DNA of 64,000 nucleotides from Closterium sp. Naga37s-1. Its lineage: Eukaryota; Streptophyta; Zygnematophyceae; Desmidiales; Closteriaceae. Each line of letters starts with the position of its first letter. Position 1 is the first letter of the stretch. Position numbers and translations under genes: made by a program. The DNA is taken from assembly GCA_947471745.1 (NCBI GenBank), contig CANJKZ010000430.1, positions 5,001 to 69,000 of the forward strand. Reading direction: 5' to 3'. Below are positions 43,386 through 54,904 of the stretch, piece by piece. The notes under the pieces are model-generated. The model was given only the letters and a program-made list of their open reading frames with translations, searched no databases and was not told the origin of the DNA.

Positions 43386-46300
43386 AGTGCTGGTTGAACC
43401 ACCAGCGGCAGCAGCAGCAGGGGCAGTGCTGCTGCCAATCCCGTCGCCAGCCTTCCAGCAGGGCACGCCATTCTCAGCGACCACCACAGGGTTACACAGG
43501 CGCTGGTCGCCAGCAGCCACGCGGATGCACTGCTGCAAGTACTGCGCGCGCCGTGCCACCACCTCTCCCAGCGCTGCCTGCTGCGCCCTCCACACCTGCT
43601 GCCGCTCCACCTCGCCGTCCCCCTCCCCGTCCCCATCGCCCCGCCCCTCCCCTTCCCCTTTTCCACCCCCCTCCCCCGGCGCTCTCCCCTGCCGCTGCCT
43701 CTGCTCTCTCCGCTTTGCCAGCACCATCTGTCGCGCCTCTGCGGCAGTGGGCGTGGCGGCAGCGGCGTGGGTGAGCACGAGCACCACGCTGCGCCACACG
43801 TCTCGCCCCAGGGCCGCGCCCACGCGGGATAGCATCTCTAGGTCCTCTAGCTGCTCTCCCTGCCCTGCTTCCCAGTCCAATCGGTCCACTAGCAACACCA
43901 CGTCTGCTACTGTTGCTGCTGATGATGATGATGATGCTGCTGATCCCTGCTGCTGCTGATGCCTAGGGCTGTGGTTGTTGTGCTGGGCTATCTGTTGCAG
44001 GTGATGAAGCAGGGGTATGTGCTGCCACCACTGCTTTTGCTGCTGGTGATTTTGATGGTGATGGTGATGGTGATGGTGGTGGTGATGGTGGTCGTGCTGC
44101 TGCTGCTGCAGCGGCTTCTGTCGCTGCGGATTCGAGGACAACTTGACCTGCTTCTGCCCCTGACTCCGCTCCTTCTTCTGCTGCTGCTGCTGCCGCTGCT
44201 GCTGCTGCTCCTGTCGCATTCCCCTCCTCTCGTCCCCACACCTTTCCTCCGCCAAAAACCGTCTAAGCTGCAGCAGCACGCGCTCATTACCCGCCATGTC
44301 CGCCCCTGCAGTGCCCAGCCCTGGGAGCTCCAGCACGCGCACCCCCACCCCACACACCTCGCCCGCCACCTCCTCAATCCCTCCCTGCCCATGCCCATCC
44401 CAACCCATCTGCAAACCTAGACTACCCAGCGCACGCTGCAACCAGCTCCGGTGTTGTCCCTCCGACGTCTCACCACCACCCCTCTGCGCCACCCCCCTTG
44501 ATCCATCCCCGCCTTGCTCTCTTGCCTCCTCCGCCTTCCCATGCGCTCTCGATTCCCCTCCCTTTCCTCCCTCACCTCGCTCATCTCTCTTCCCTGCAAG
44601 AACGCCTGCATGTGTACCGTCAATCCCACTCGCACTCGCAATTGCACTCGCAATCGCACTCCCAGTCACATGGTCACGGTCATGCCCAGGGTGGGAAGCA
44701 GCAGGAGCGCGCAGGCCCAGCAGAGAGCGCACAGTGGCGGATTTCCCCACAGCCCTGCGCCCCAGCACCAGCACAGTCACATGCAGCCCCAGCTGCCCAC
44801 TCCCCAAGCTCTCCTCCTCTAGCTCTCCCGCCCTCACCTGTGCCTCTTCCATCACCATCTCTCTCACCCTCCGACCCACCATTCCATCTCCTCCCGCCCC
44901 TCCCCCTCCCCCCCGCTGCTCCGCCCGCCGCTCCCCTCCCCCCCGCGCCTGCCTCTGCGCCTGCGCGCCCCCGGGCGCTCATTCTCTCCGCCAGCTCCAG
45001 CCTGTAGAGGGTCTGCGCCACCAGGGGGTGGGTGCGCGGCTGCTGCAGGCGCATGGCCACGCGCAGCAGCAGCACGCGCAGCCTCTGCAGCGCCTCCGCT
45101 TGCACCCTTGCTGCTGCCACTGCTGCTCCCGCTGCTGCTACTGCCTCTGCATCGGCTCGCACTGTCGCCGCGGCTGCTGCTAAATCTGACTTTTCCGCTG
45201 TGAGTGAGCCCTTTAGTGCTGCTGCCTTTGCTGCTGCTGCTGCTGCTGCTCCTGCGGACTCTCCGCCTCTGCCTCCTCTCTCCGCCTTCCCGTTCCTCCG
45301 TCCACCTGCCTCTCTCGAGCCCTGGCGGCTCTCCACCTCCTCCTCCTCCTCCTCCCCCCCACTACTCCCCCTCAAGCACACCGCTCCACTCTCATCACTG
45401 CGCGTCACACCAACCCCAGCTGCTGCCACGCTCCTCCCTTTTTCGCCGCCCTCGCCACCGTCCCTGGCACCGCCTCCTCCCGCTCCTCCCACTCCCTCCC
45501 CACTGCGTATCCTCCTGTGCCGGCTCAGCCACAGCACGCCCTCCCTCCTTCCCCGCGCCACAACGCTGCGACCCGTAGCACCACCACTACCACGCACACC
45601 ACCACCAGCAGCACCAGCAGCCGCGGCGGCACTAGCATCGTTCGCAGCACCCCTGACGGGGGCCACAGCATGAGCAAGAGGTCTGCTCCACGCGCCTCTC
45701 CACGCCTCAGCGCGAGCGCTGTTGGGAGTGCTGCCACCGCCGGGCGATGCTTCACGCACACCTGCCGCTGCAGCAGCAGGTGCGAGTCGTGGCGTGAGCT
45801 TCACCGGAGGGGGCTTGTTCTTGACCCCAGGTGCTGCTGCCCCCCTGCCTGCAATGGCACTGGCAGTGGCGGCAGTGGCGGCAGCGGCGGGGCCAGCGGC
45901 AGCAGCAGCAGCAATGGTGGCAGAGGCAGCAGTAGGAGTTGGAGCACCGAAGGAGAAGGAGTCTCCAGCACTGGTGTAGCTGCTGCTGTCGCTAAACCCT
46001 TGTGCTGCTGCTGCTGCCGCCGCGCCTCCTCTTACTCCTGCTGCTGACGCCGTCCCCCCCACTAGCAGCATGGCAGCAGCACTGGCATCCTCAAACGGTG
46101 CCAACTCGCCTCCTTCCTCTTCCGCCTCCTTCCTCTCGCCTCCTCCCTCACCCGATTCCTCACTCCCTTCACCCGCATTCGCCACCTCTCCTCCACCCCT
46201 CACAGCCTCACGTCCCTCCCGCGTTCCCTGCTCGCGCTCGCCGCGACTCGTGCCCTCGTCCTCCGTCCACCCCAGGTCAGCGTGCAGATGCGCGATCTCC

Positions 46301-48333
46301 TCCGCGGTGCTGCACTCGCTCCCGCCCTCAGTCGCCCCTGCGCTGCTGGTAACCACAGACCTGCTCTTCGCCTCACTCCCGTTTTCGTTCGCCCGAATAG
46401 TCATTGGCTCAGCACCAGATGTTGAACCTTCACCTCCTACTGCAATAGCTTCATCGACAATAGTACCCTTCGGGGTATCCGTCCCTCCCAGACTCCCGCC
46501 CAGAGACTCCGAGCTAGCTGGCCGCCCGCCGCTTGTGACCGCGCCTCCCCTCTCCGTCTCCTCCGCCTGCCCCTCCGCTGCGCCTGCTCCTCCGCTCACT
46601 CCGCTCCCCTCCGTCGCCCCCACCCCGGACTCCTCCGCCGCAGATTCTCCTGCTTTTCCTGCGCCGTCCGACATGGCTGCCGCGAGCTTATCTCTCTCTG
46701 CTACGCCTCCGCGACCGCTCTCCTTATCCCCGCCCGACTCTCTTCCGCGCACCTTCTCCTGCTCTTTCCGCGTCATCACGTCCGCCACCAGCCGCCACAC
46801 CTCCGCCTCCGCCACTGGCTGCGCCTCCCCCGCTTCTGCCCGCCCATCCGCTCCGCTGGTCTCAGCGGAGCCCGAGGCTTCCGCATACCCGCGGGCGTTC
46901 GCCTCCAGTTTCCCCCGCCCACTCCCCACAAGCGGAGACCGCGGACCTGCGGACGAGATTCCCGACTCCTCTTCTGATTCCCCGTCTTCCGCGTCTCCCG
47001 ACACCACGGCCGGGGGAGCGGAGAAGTCCTCCGCGTCGGAAGTGATCCGCGCGCGCGGAACGGTCAGATCCCCCACGCCCAGCACCCCGCCCGGACCAAA
47101 CCCGAAACCCGGAAACTCTCCCCCTATTGAATCCTTCCTTTTGCTACGACCCACCTTCTTCCCCCCATACACCTCCGCACTAAGACGGCTCCGCCTGTCG
47201 AACTCCCCTGACGGCCGCCGCGTGCGCCTGCGACCGGCGGAGCTTCCGCCGCCGGTGGTGCTCCGCGTACCCGAGCCCTTGGTCCGCGCTCTGAGCCGTT
47301 TCAGCCACGAGTCGTCATCCTCTTCGTCGTCGCCCTCAACGCTCAGCGGCGCGTGAATCGACGGCGGCTTCTTCGAGCCGGCGCCGGTAGTTTCCGTGTT
47401 CGCGGTGCTTCTATCATCGTCATCGTCATCGTCACCGTCACCGTCATCGTTCATGCTAATCGGTGCCCGAATAGACACCCGCTCCTCTTCGCCCTCCTCG
47501 TCCTCCTCGTCCTCGTCTCCGTTCCAGTCGTCTACACTCAGCGGCGCGCGGATCGACATCCGCTCCTCTTCCGCATCGTCGTCGCGGCCACCGCCGCCGC
47601 CGCCGCCGCCGCCAAGAGGAGATCTGCGCGCGCCGGACCGTTCCCCCCTGCCACCGCGCCCGTGCGGGGGATTCGGCGTCCCGCGGCTCCCGCTTCCGCG
47701 CGCATCCGGCTCCTCCGCGAATTCGTCGTCGTCCTCGTAATCATAGTCTACGCTGACAGGCGCGCGGATCGAGATCCGCTCCTCCCGGTCGTCCCCGCTT
47801 CCGCCACTGTCGGACGCGTCGTCGTCGATTTGCTCCGCCATAGCCCGCGGCGCGAAGCGCGAAGGCCCACCTGGGTATGCAGGCGCAGCTGCTGTGAATC
47901 CTGGGACGACGCGTGGCCCCTGTTGCGCGGCAGCCGCCGCCGCAGCCGCTGCCGCAGCAGCCGCCCTTGCCTCCGCCGTTGCTCTCGACCCTGCTGCCGC
48001 CGCCGCTAGCATCGCCTCCGACATTGCTCCCTTCGCCGCCGCCGATGCCGCTGCCGCTGCAGCTGCAGCAGTCGCCGTTTGGTGGGTGTGAGACTGTAAA
48101 GGACGGGGGTAGCCCGCGGCAATGGCGGGCCGTGGAGCCGCGTCGCGGATCTGAGCGTCGGAGGGGTGGGTGCGGCCGTCATTTGCGTAGGGATGGGAGG
48201 AAGGGAGGGTGTGACGGGAAAGGGATTGATGCGAGGGATGCGAGGGATGCGAGGTATCGGTGACCTGGCTTGAGCTGGGAGAAGTGAAAGTGGAACCAAA
48301 GCCCGAGACGTTGTTGTCGTATCGCGGCTGCAT
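38028..48333 (-). CDS. TOC159: TOC159-family chloroplast preprotein import receptor (GTPase), giant acidic domain
   Basis: Exons: 48333-42756, 42303-41905, 41243-41112, 40424-39561, 39199-39095 and 38624-38028, all phase-0 GT-AG junctions; about 2,557 residues against 1,000-1,500 usually. The A-domain is acidic with four SIRAPLSV-like repeats (47340-47790). Before the G-domain, LQRLRVLLLRVAMRLQQ and LVAQTLYRLELAERM match the TOC159 helix. G-domain: LVLGRRAVGKSATVRSLLG (P-loop), LELPGLGTAG (G3), VVLLVDRLDWE, VLVLTHAAA and PVVVAENG. Inserts rich in Gln/His (15 His at about 44050-44090) interrupt it. M-domain exons follow: LPPSFHSDWPAHHFRH, NALLLDRCLAASSRLPAAVTAQ, VSLFRGNRTAAGVAV, VAVGRCVRVSGSA, and the last SLRVRASMDSRAVGGISVRMS. 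The protein would sit in the outer envelope and recognise transit peptides. The frame shifts by one base at a G/C homopolymer near 44908-44930, probably a sequence error. An ATG 36 codons after an upstream GTG is used as start. Confidence 0.9.
39448..39520. repeat. Hexanucleotide microsatellite (CCCATC)n
   Basis: About twelve units with one CACCATC variant, located in intron 4 of the TOC159-family gene. Confidence 0.95.
42579..42648. repeat. 19-bp tandem repeat ACACACCTCCATTACCAGC
   Basis: About three and a half perfect copies in intron 1 of the TOC159-family gene, followed within 20 bp by the interrupted palindrome at 42664-42685. Confidence 0.95.
42664..42685. repeat. Interrupted palindrome ACTTTTGAG-4-CTCAAAAGT
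   Basis: Nine-base perfect arms around GCTA, in intron 1 of the TOC159-family gene. It carries the same CTTTTGAG half-site as the palindromes at 21061 and 24052. Confidence 0.9.
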
Positions 48334-49526
48334 TGTTATGGAATGAGGTATTAGTTTATAAAAACTTGTCGAAAAGCACTGTAACGTTAATAGATAGACG
48401 GTATGCACTAGACGACAGCGAGTGCTTCTGACAACTGGCACCGAAACATGTCCATCAGCTGAGGACTCGTAGATTTTTTTTTATAACACAAAAAGCTTTA
48501 GGGAGAATGGACGACAGACTCTTCAACTCGCATTAGGGGTCTCTACGGAGGGTAAGGAGAGAACGAATAAATAGCCGAGAACGACGCTGGACTGAAGAAA
48601 GTTGCAACTCTTGCTGCATGCTTCTGGAGTAACACGCCATGACAAGCACTGGTGATGATGATGTGGTATTCACACAACACATCCCTCACCCATCTAGATT
48701 CTAGACTAGACTGGAGAGAACCAGTCAGTCACATCATGGAGAAGCGGGTGGATGGATAACCCAAGGCCAAGAAGGCCTCCTCCCGCAAATCTTTGAATGG
48801 GCCTCGATTGCCTCGGATGTCACAGACATCCACTAAAGGCGTGTTTTCCAAATTAGATAAAGCGCACTGCGACATAGATCGACACCAACTGCGCGGCCAG
48901 TTCTGGACAAAACAAGCACGAACAAGCGAAGGTCGATATTCTTGCGTTGTGACTCGTGTGCAGCCTAAACTGATCCGGTGTCTTTGTCAATTTCCACACG
49001 GTCGAATTGAAGCATTTTCAATTTCCCTAAAAGTCTCAACACTTACTAACGTAACCCGAGCTGATTCCCCCCTTGAGTGCAGGCGCAAGTCACCGCCGTA
49101 ATTCCGGGTTACGCGGAAACGGCCCTGCCAAGGAGGGACAGCAGAAGTGTGTGAACCACACAGGCAACCACTTGCTTGACAGCTGGTTCGGGGATTGGAA
49201 GAGGTGACCTGAGTCAACGTCAGCACTCAGCGCATATTCCTTGGGGTCTCCTCTTATCCACCCCACGGATATTCAAATGCACGTTGGAAGTGGTTTGTGG
49301 TGGGTGTTCTGACTTTCCAAAAGGTCGCTCCATGGAATCGTTGTGCAAAAAACACTACAAGCACTGCTCTATATAGCACAAGCATGAGCTGTGCGGCAAA
49401 TGGGCACACAATGAGCTTTCGGTGAGATATAACAACTCTCAAGAGTGCATTAGTTCCTTCCTACTCCACATATCTCTAACTTGAAAGACAGCATGGTTTA
49501 GCAGTCTACCAGAAGTAGTCCAACGC
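48334..49526. other. Intergenic region upstream of the TOC159-family gene
   Basis: About 1.2 kb separating two minus-strand genes. It should contain the TOC159-type promoter and the 3' untranslated region of the HMA-fold gene. No further feature is supported. Confidence 0.45.
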
Positions 49527-52138
49527 CTACTCAGCAGCAACAGGCTCAGGCAAGGGGGTGGTCTCGGGCGCATTGGACCGGAAGGAATTGAAGAACTCAG
49601 TTTCTGACTCGACGTCCTCGTCAAACGCCAGACTCAATGTCTGCATGCTGAAGCCCGCACCTTGGACCACCTCAACCAGTCCTGATGCGACACCTGTCTC
49701 CTGCACTGTGGTTAGCTTGGTGAGCTGGACAGGTAGAGAAACAGGGAGGGTGGCAAGCACAGACATGCGAGGGGGTTGAACGGGATATGAAACGGGGGAG
49801 AAACAGCAGAAAAGTGTGCTTGGTCACATGTGTGCAGGCAGGAGAGGAGCAATAGGGGACGAGGGGACACAAGGCAGGAGAAAGGATGCAGACAACGACA
49901 GGAAGGAGAGCAAGGGAGTAATGGAGGGAAGGGGAGCTGGTACTAAGAAGCAATCCACTGATTGCACACTGTAACAAGCCGTCAACAGCCAATAACCATA
50001 CACACAACCACGACACAACCATCACAGTCAGGGCGCAACATGATATCATTTCTGGCCTCCATCATCCCCCACAAAGTCCCTCCCCCTCCTCAAGCATCCC
50101 CAGCCACCCAACTGCGTCAGACATGGACGCACGCACGCACGCACGCACCTCCACAGTGGCGCAGCCCTCGAGCACGGTCACCTTCACGTTGTGCACTCCC
50201 TCCACAGCCTGCCACCACGCACACACACCACACATGTCATCATGCCATGCGTTCGGTTATCACGACAGGGCATGGCATTGCAGAAAAGACGGGGAATGGG
50301 CCATTTGAAGGTAGCCCAGTAAGAGGGACGAGCAGAAGCGGGGAGAGGATGCAGCAGCAGCGGCAGCAGCAGCAGTACGCGCGTGCAATTGGCATTCAAG
50401 CAGATGGTGCTGGAACTGCCTATTCCTGGCATGCAGTTGCCTTCTTTCCTGTACGTCTATGCTCCCTGCGTCTCTCGTCAAGATGGAAGCCACACTGTCC
50501 GTGTGTCAGTAGCTCAGTCACTCAACCGGGCACTTTCGTTCGCTCCCGCACCTCTCTCGCCCCGCCCCTCCCTCTCGCTCTGCCCCTCACTTGTTTCTAC
50601 ACGAACTAGGCTTTCCCCACAATCAACAGCGCGTTCTGCACCGCTCACCACGCCCTCCCACCTTACCGTCCACACCGCGACGCCGCGGAAAGCAACAAAG
50701 CATTCAAAATCTCCCGAGCGAATCGTGCCGTGCACCAGCTAGCAATACCTTTTCGGCGACACGCGCTGGGCCTTTAGAGACCACTCGGGCTTCGCGCACT
50801 CAGTGCTTCATAGCATCCACGGCAGCCCCGAGTGCGAGACAGCCCACAAGCACTAAGAGCGATCTCAGAGCACTAGAATGCCCGGGATTCATGACACACT
50901 AACAGACCACAAGCTCGCCTTGTGTCTTCGCACGGATTGAGATTCAAAGCAAGAGACGCTTCCCCCTACACCTACTCCTACTCCTCCTCTTACCCCCCCT
51001 CCTACTCTTCCTCCTACTCCTTCTCCTGCTCCTCCCCATCCTACAGTAACTGCTCTATAGTAAAAACGGGTAAGTACCCCTGGTAAAATTTAGCTTGGTC
51101 TCTCCTCTATGTATGGCCACGCGACTTTGAACAATTCGACGGTTTCCCAAGCCTTACCTCAAGAGCCTTGGTGACCTTCGCGACAGACGGCTCGGGAAGA
51201 GAACCCTCCGCCTGCCGTGGTAAGAAGAGGAGTGGAGGAGTGCGGAGGAGGAAGCGCGGTCGTTGGCCGGGGACAAAAGCGCAATACCGGGAGGACAGCA
51301 GGGGAGAGGGAAAGAGGAGAGGGGGGCGAAGGGGAAAAAAAACTCCCGAGACTTTAAGGCTTCCATTTCTGACAGCAGCTCCATAAGCGGTCTCGCAATC
51401 CAGCATTCTGAACAATGCAGCAGGCATTGTTTCGAAGGGGTTGATGCATGAGGAAGAATGATTGTGTCTCAATTCCTAGCATTCTCATAAGTGGCTCCAA
51501 TGTGCGTGGAAGCATTTCATCCCGCCACATCGACAGCTTCACAGTTTCACGCGCATGGAAGCTGCGACGGGAAGCGGGGCGCGGAAGAGGCGCAAGGTCG
51601 ATCAGAGAAACTACGGAGAACATAGTGCACCGCGACGCGTGGGAAGCTTCAGAGACGTCTCAGAAGTAGCTTCAGGTGAACGCATCGACTCTCGGATACG
51701 AAAAGCCGTCACCCGAACTCTGTCGGCCTTGGCAGTGCTTGACAAGGGAGCGGATGTTCAAGTGAGACAGCCTGTTTCCGTCTATCAGGCTTACGAGCGT
51801 CGCAAACCATCGCATTTTGTCGCACGCATCGCAGAAGCAGGAAGGCGCACCTTGAAGTACATCACAAGCTCGTCGTTGCCCACATACTCCACCTCCTCCT
51901 CCGTCACCGCCACCTCAGCCTCAGCTGCCACGTCAGCAGCGGCCTCTTCCGCTGCCGCTGCGGTTTGAAACCGCTGCTGCAAGCGGTCACTGCGGCGGGA
52001 GGGGGATGCGCCAACAGCTGCGCACGAGCGGAGAGCCGTTGCGCGGGGGGTTGACGACGCGGAAACTGCGGAGGAAATCTGCGCCGCGGCAACGGTGGCC
52101 GGGCTTGTAACGCGGACAAGGAACGACGTGGTGGCCAT
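49527..52138 (-). CDS. Chloroplast-type HMA-fold protein lacking the metal-binding CxxC
   Basis: Four exons, 52138-51851, 51211-51158, 50208-50149 and 49724-49527, all phase-0 GT-AG, give 199 residues. The first 60 are Ser/Thr/Ala/Arg-rich with almost no acidic residues, as in chloroplast transit peptides. An acidic linker follows. Then comes a ferredoxin-like heavy-metal-associated fold: ELVMYFKAEG (strand 1), VAKVTKALEAVEGVHNVKV (helix and strand 2), EGCATVELTKLT (strand 3), ETGVASGLVEVVQGAGFSMQTLSLAF (helix 2 and strand 4). The loop after strand 1 reads AEGSLPEPS where metal carriers have MxCxxC, so canonical copper binding is unlikely. The C-terminal tail is acidic. The fold assignment rests on pattern recognition. 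Each secondary-structure block lies on its own short exon. Confidence 0.85.
51647..51666. repeat. Near-perfect palindrome CTTCAGAGACGTCTCAGAAG
   Basis: One mismatched pair in ten. It lies in intron 1 of the HMA-fold gene and shares the GAGACGTCTC core with the palindrome at 24052. Confidence 0.9.
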
Positions 52139-53065
52139 TCTCGAAGCGCTGCAAGGTTAGGGAGAAGAGGTGGTGTGATGTGGATTGCGAGTCAGTGGGC
52201 CTGAAACGACGGGTGAAGGTCGTTCAGAGGAGTCAGTGAGAAGTGAAGAAAAAGCTTTGGAGAGAGGTTTCGGGGCTTGAGGAGTTGGATGTGCTCGGTG
52301 CAGTGAAAACCGGTTCTGTGCATTCTGGTACTTTCTATCACGGTATGTGGATCAGCAAGGTACAACTTTTGTGAGATCGAGACCTAGAGCGTCTTGCTGC
52401 GTGATGGGTTTGGTTCCGTGAGTGACGCGGCAGCATGTCGAGGTGTGACAGCTGCCACGCATGACACGATGACGGGGAAGGGGTTGCCAACATGGCCAAG
52501 TCCCGTTCGAGGCTTCTGGATTTGGTGATGTGGTGGGACGTGGCTGGCACTATATGGGGGTGCAAGGTTTTGGGTATGTATGATTCAAGATTATGGAATG
52601 GTCGCAATGGTGTGCTGCTACTTCGAGGCGATACACTTGCACATGGTTGTAGAATAGGAAAACATCCAGCTTCAGAAGTGCGTACAAACCATATTAGGCA
52701 AGTTCACATTTCCTTCTCTAATACGGTACCGTAGGTATGATTAGATCCTTTCTTGCCACAAAATAATTGGATTCATCGAAGGATAAAAACAAGGACACAG
52801 TTTTTTCTATGATGAAAGGGGTTACAGGCACAAGCTTTCTCAACTGACCATCACCATCAATGAGACGAACCCAACAAGGGAGCACAAAACTATAAACAGT
52901 ACATCGCACCCACTCCATTCCATGAGCCCTTTCCAGAGAGGGGGTTGCCACCGAGCTGCACTTGCGGGGGGGGGACCAGCAGAACGCAGCGGCAGGGATG
53001 GTGGTGGATCACAGCTCGTGCAGGGCCGTCAGCGGTGCCAGCCCTGCATGGGAGCTGCTGCTCAT
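52139..53065. other. Intergenic region before the copia cluster
   Basis: Contains the promoter side of the HMA-fold gene. I see no gene, RNA or repeat until the LTR at 53066. Confidence 0.45.
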
Positions 53066-53213
53066 TGTCAAATTACAATTCTACTTGCTAGGCTATAGTG
53101 GGGTACTCTCTACGGGGTACAACCCCAATTAGGGTTAGCTATACAATCCTGTACTGTCCTCATTCTAGTCATTCTTACGTTCCTACTTCTGACATGGTAT
53201 TCATAGCGGGTCC
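53066..53213 (+). mobile_element. Copia element A: 5' LTR and primer site only, interrupted by element B
   Basis: The LTR runs 53066-53194 (129 bp), beginning TGTCAAAT and ending TTCTGACA. A primer-site remnant TGGTATTCATAGCGG follows. Nineteen bases after the LTR end the next LTR begins at 53214. The rest of element A must therefore lie beyond element B, outside the window, or is deleted. Bases 53209-53213 (GGTCC) would be one side of the target duplication of element B. Confidence 0.7.
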
Positions 53214-54832
53214 TGTCAAACATATATCTATGTTTTAGATTTGGGTAGGCTGTAGTGGGGCACACACTGTAGAGTACAACCCCTTAGGGTTTTCCTTCTT
53301 GTATCATTCTCATCTTAGTCTACTCATTCCCTTGCCTTAGTCTCGACACGGTATCTAGAGCAGGAGGTCTCTAGGACCTAAGAATAGGGCCCACCCGTAC
53401 CTGTGTTACCTCACCTACTGCCTGCCTGCCTTGCCTGCTGCTCGCGCGCGCCTCGGCTGCTCGCGCGCGCGCGTCACTTTTTTTTCGCGCGCGCCTCGGC
53501 TGCTCGCGCGCGCGTCGCTTTTTCGCGCGCGCGCCTCGGCTGCTCGCGCCCGCGTCGCCCGCGCAGCCCGCGTCGAGCCCGCGCAGCCCACCGCCGCACG
53601 CAGCCCGCCGTCGCCCCGCGCGCCGCGTCTGTCGCCAGCGCGGCCCGCCGCTGAGCCGCGCGCCGCGTCCGCCGCCCGCGCGCCACGTCGGCCACCTGCG
53701 CGGCCCGCTGCTGCCTAACGCGCTGCTTTAGGAGCTCACGTGCGGCCGCTACTGCCTGCTGCCTACTGCCTGCTGCCTTCTGCCTGCTGCCTGCTGCCTC
53801 TGTCCTTGCTTGCGGCCTGGTGCCTACTGCCTTTGCCTGCTGCCATTATGACGACGCCTAACGTTCTCGCGTTCGAGCCTGACGGTCACCCCATAGAGTT
53901 CGCTGTGTGGTTAGACGACCTCCAACTGTTCCTTCTGACCGATGCCAAAGAGGGCGTTTCACTGTTCGATTACGTGTCTGGCACTGCCGTTGCTCCTGCT
54001 GCCGATGCTCCTGCTCTCGAACGCTCGCAGTGGCAGACTCGCGATGCTGCTGCACGCCTAGCTATTAGGAACCATCTGCCGATTACTGAGCGCGCGCATT
54101 TCAGCCAGCACAAAACTGCTAAGACGCTGTACGACACTGTAGTTGCGCGCTACTCCTCCCCGGCCACTGCAGCCATAGGTCGGCTCATGCTACCCTACCT
54201 GTTCCCCGACCTTTCCTCGTTCACCACTGCTGAGGACCTCATTTCCCACCTGCGCGCTACTGACACTCGCTTTCGTGCCGCCCTTTCAGCCGAGTTCTGC
54301 GCCGCAAACCCCCCCCCCCGATGTACTTCACTCTCTATTTCCTCATCACCCGCCTCCCTGACACTCTTAGCTCCGTCAGGGATCACTTCCTAGCGCTAGA
54401 CCCCCCCACTCTCACTGTCGACGACTTCGAGAAGCACCTCCTTGCAGCAGAGAAGAACATCCTCGCTGTAGGTGCTGCTCGTGGCACTCCTCGCTCTCCC
54501 CTCTTTGAGGGGTGCTCCCCCTCCCCTCTCACCCCCTCCTACGCCTCCGCAGCTGCTGCTCACGACTACCTTGGTGCTGAGGAGGTCGGGGCTGCTTCCG
54601 CTCCTAGTGGGAAGCGTCGCAGCGGCAGGGGCGGCAAGGGTGGCAGGGGAGGTGGGGGTGGCGGTGGAGGTGGCGGTGGAGGTGGCGGCGGGGGAGGTGG
54701 AGGTGGTGGAGGCGGTCGTGGGGGTGGAGGTGGTGGAGGTGGTGGTGGGGGCAGCGGAGGCACTGGGAGCGGTGGAGGTGGCAGCAGCGGCGGTGGGGGA
54801 GGAGGGAGCGGTGGTGGCAGTGGTGGTCAGGG

Positions 54833-54904
<72 letters not shown>

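Noticed and set aside
54305..54325. Programmed gag-pol frameshift like that of Ty1
   Set aside because: The break is inside gag at a plain C run, and a single-base indel explains it.
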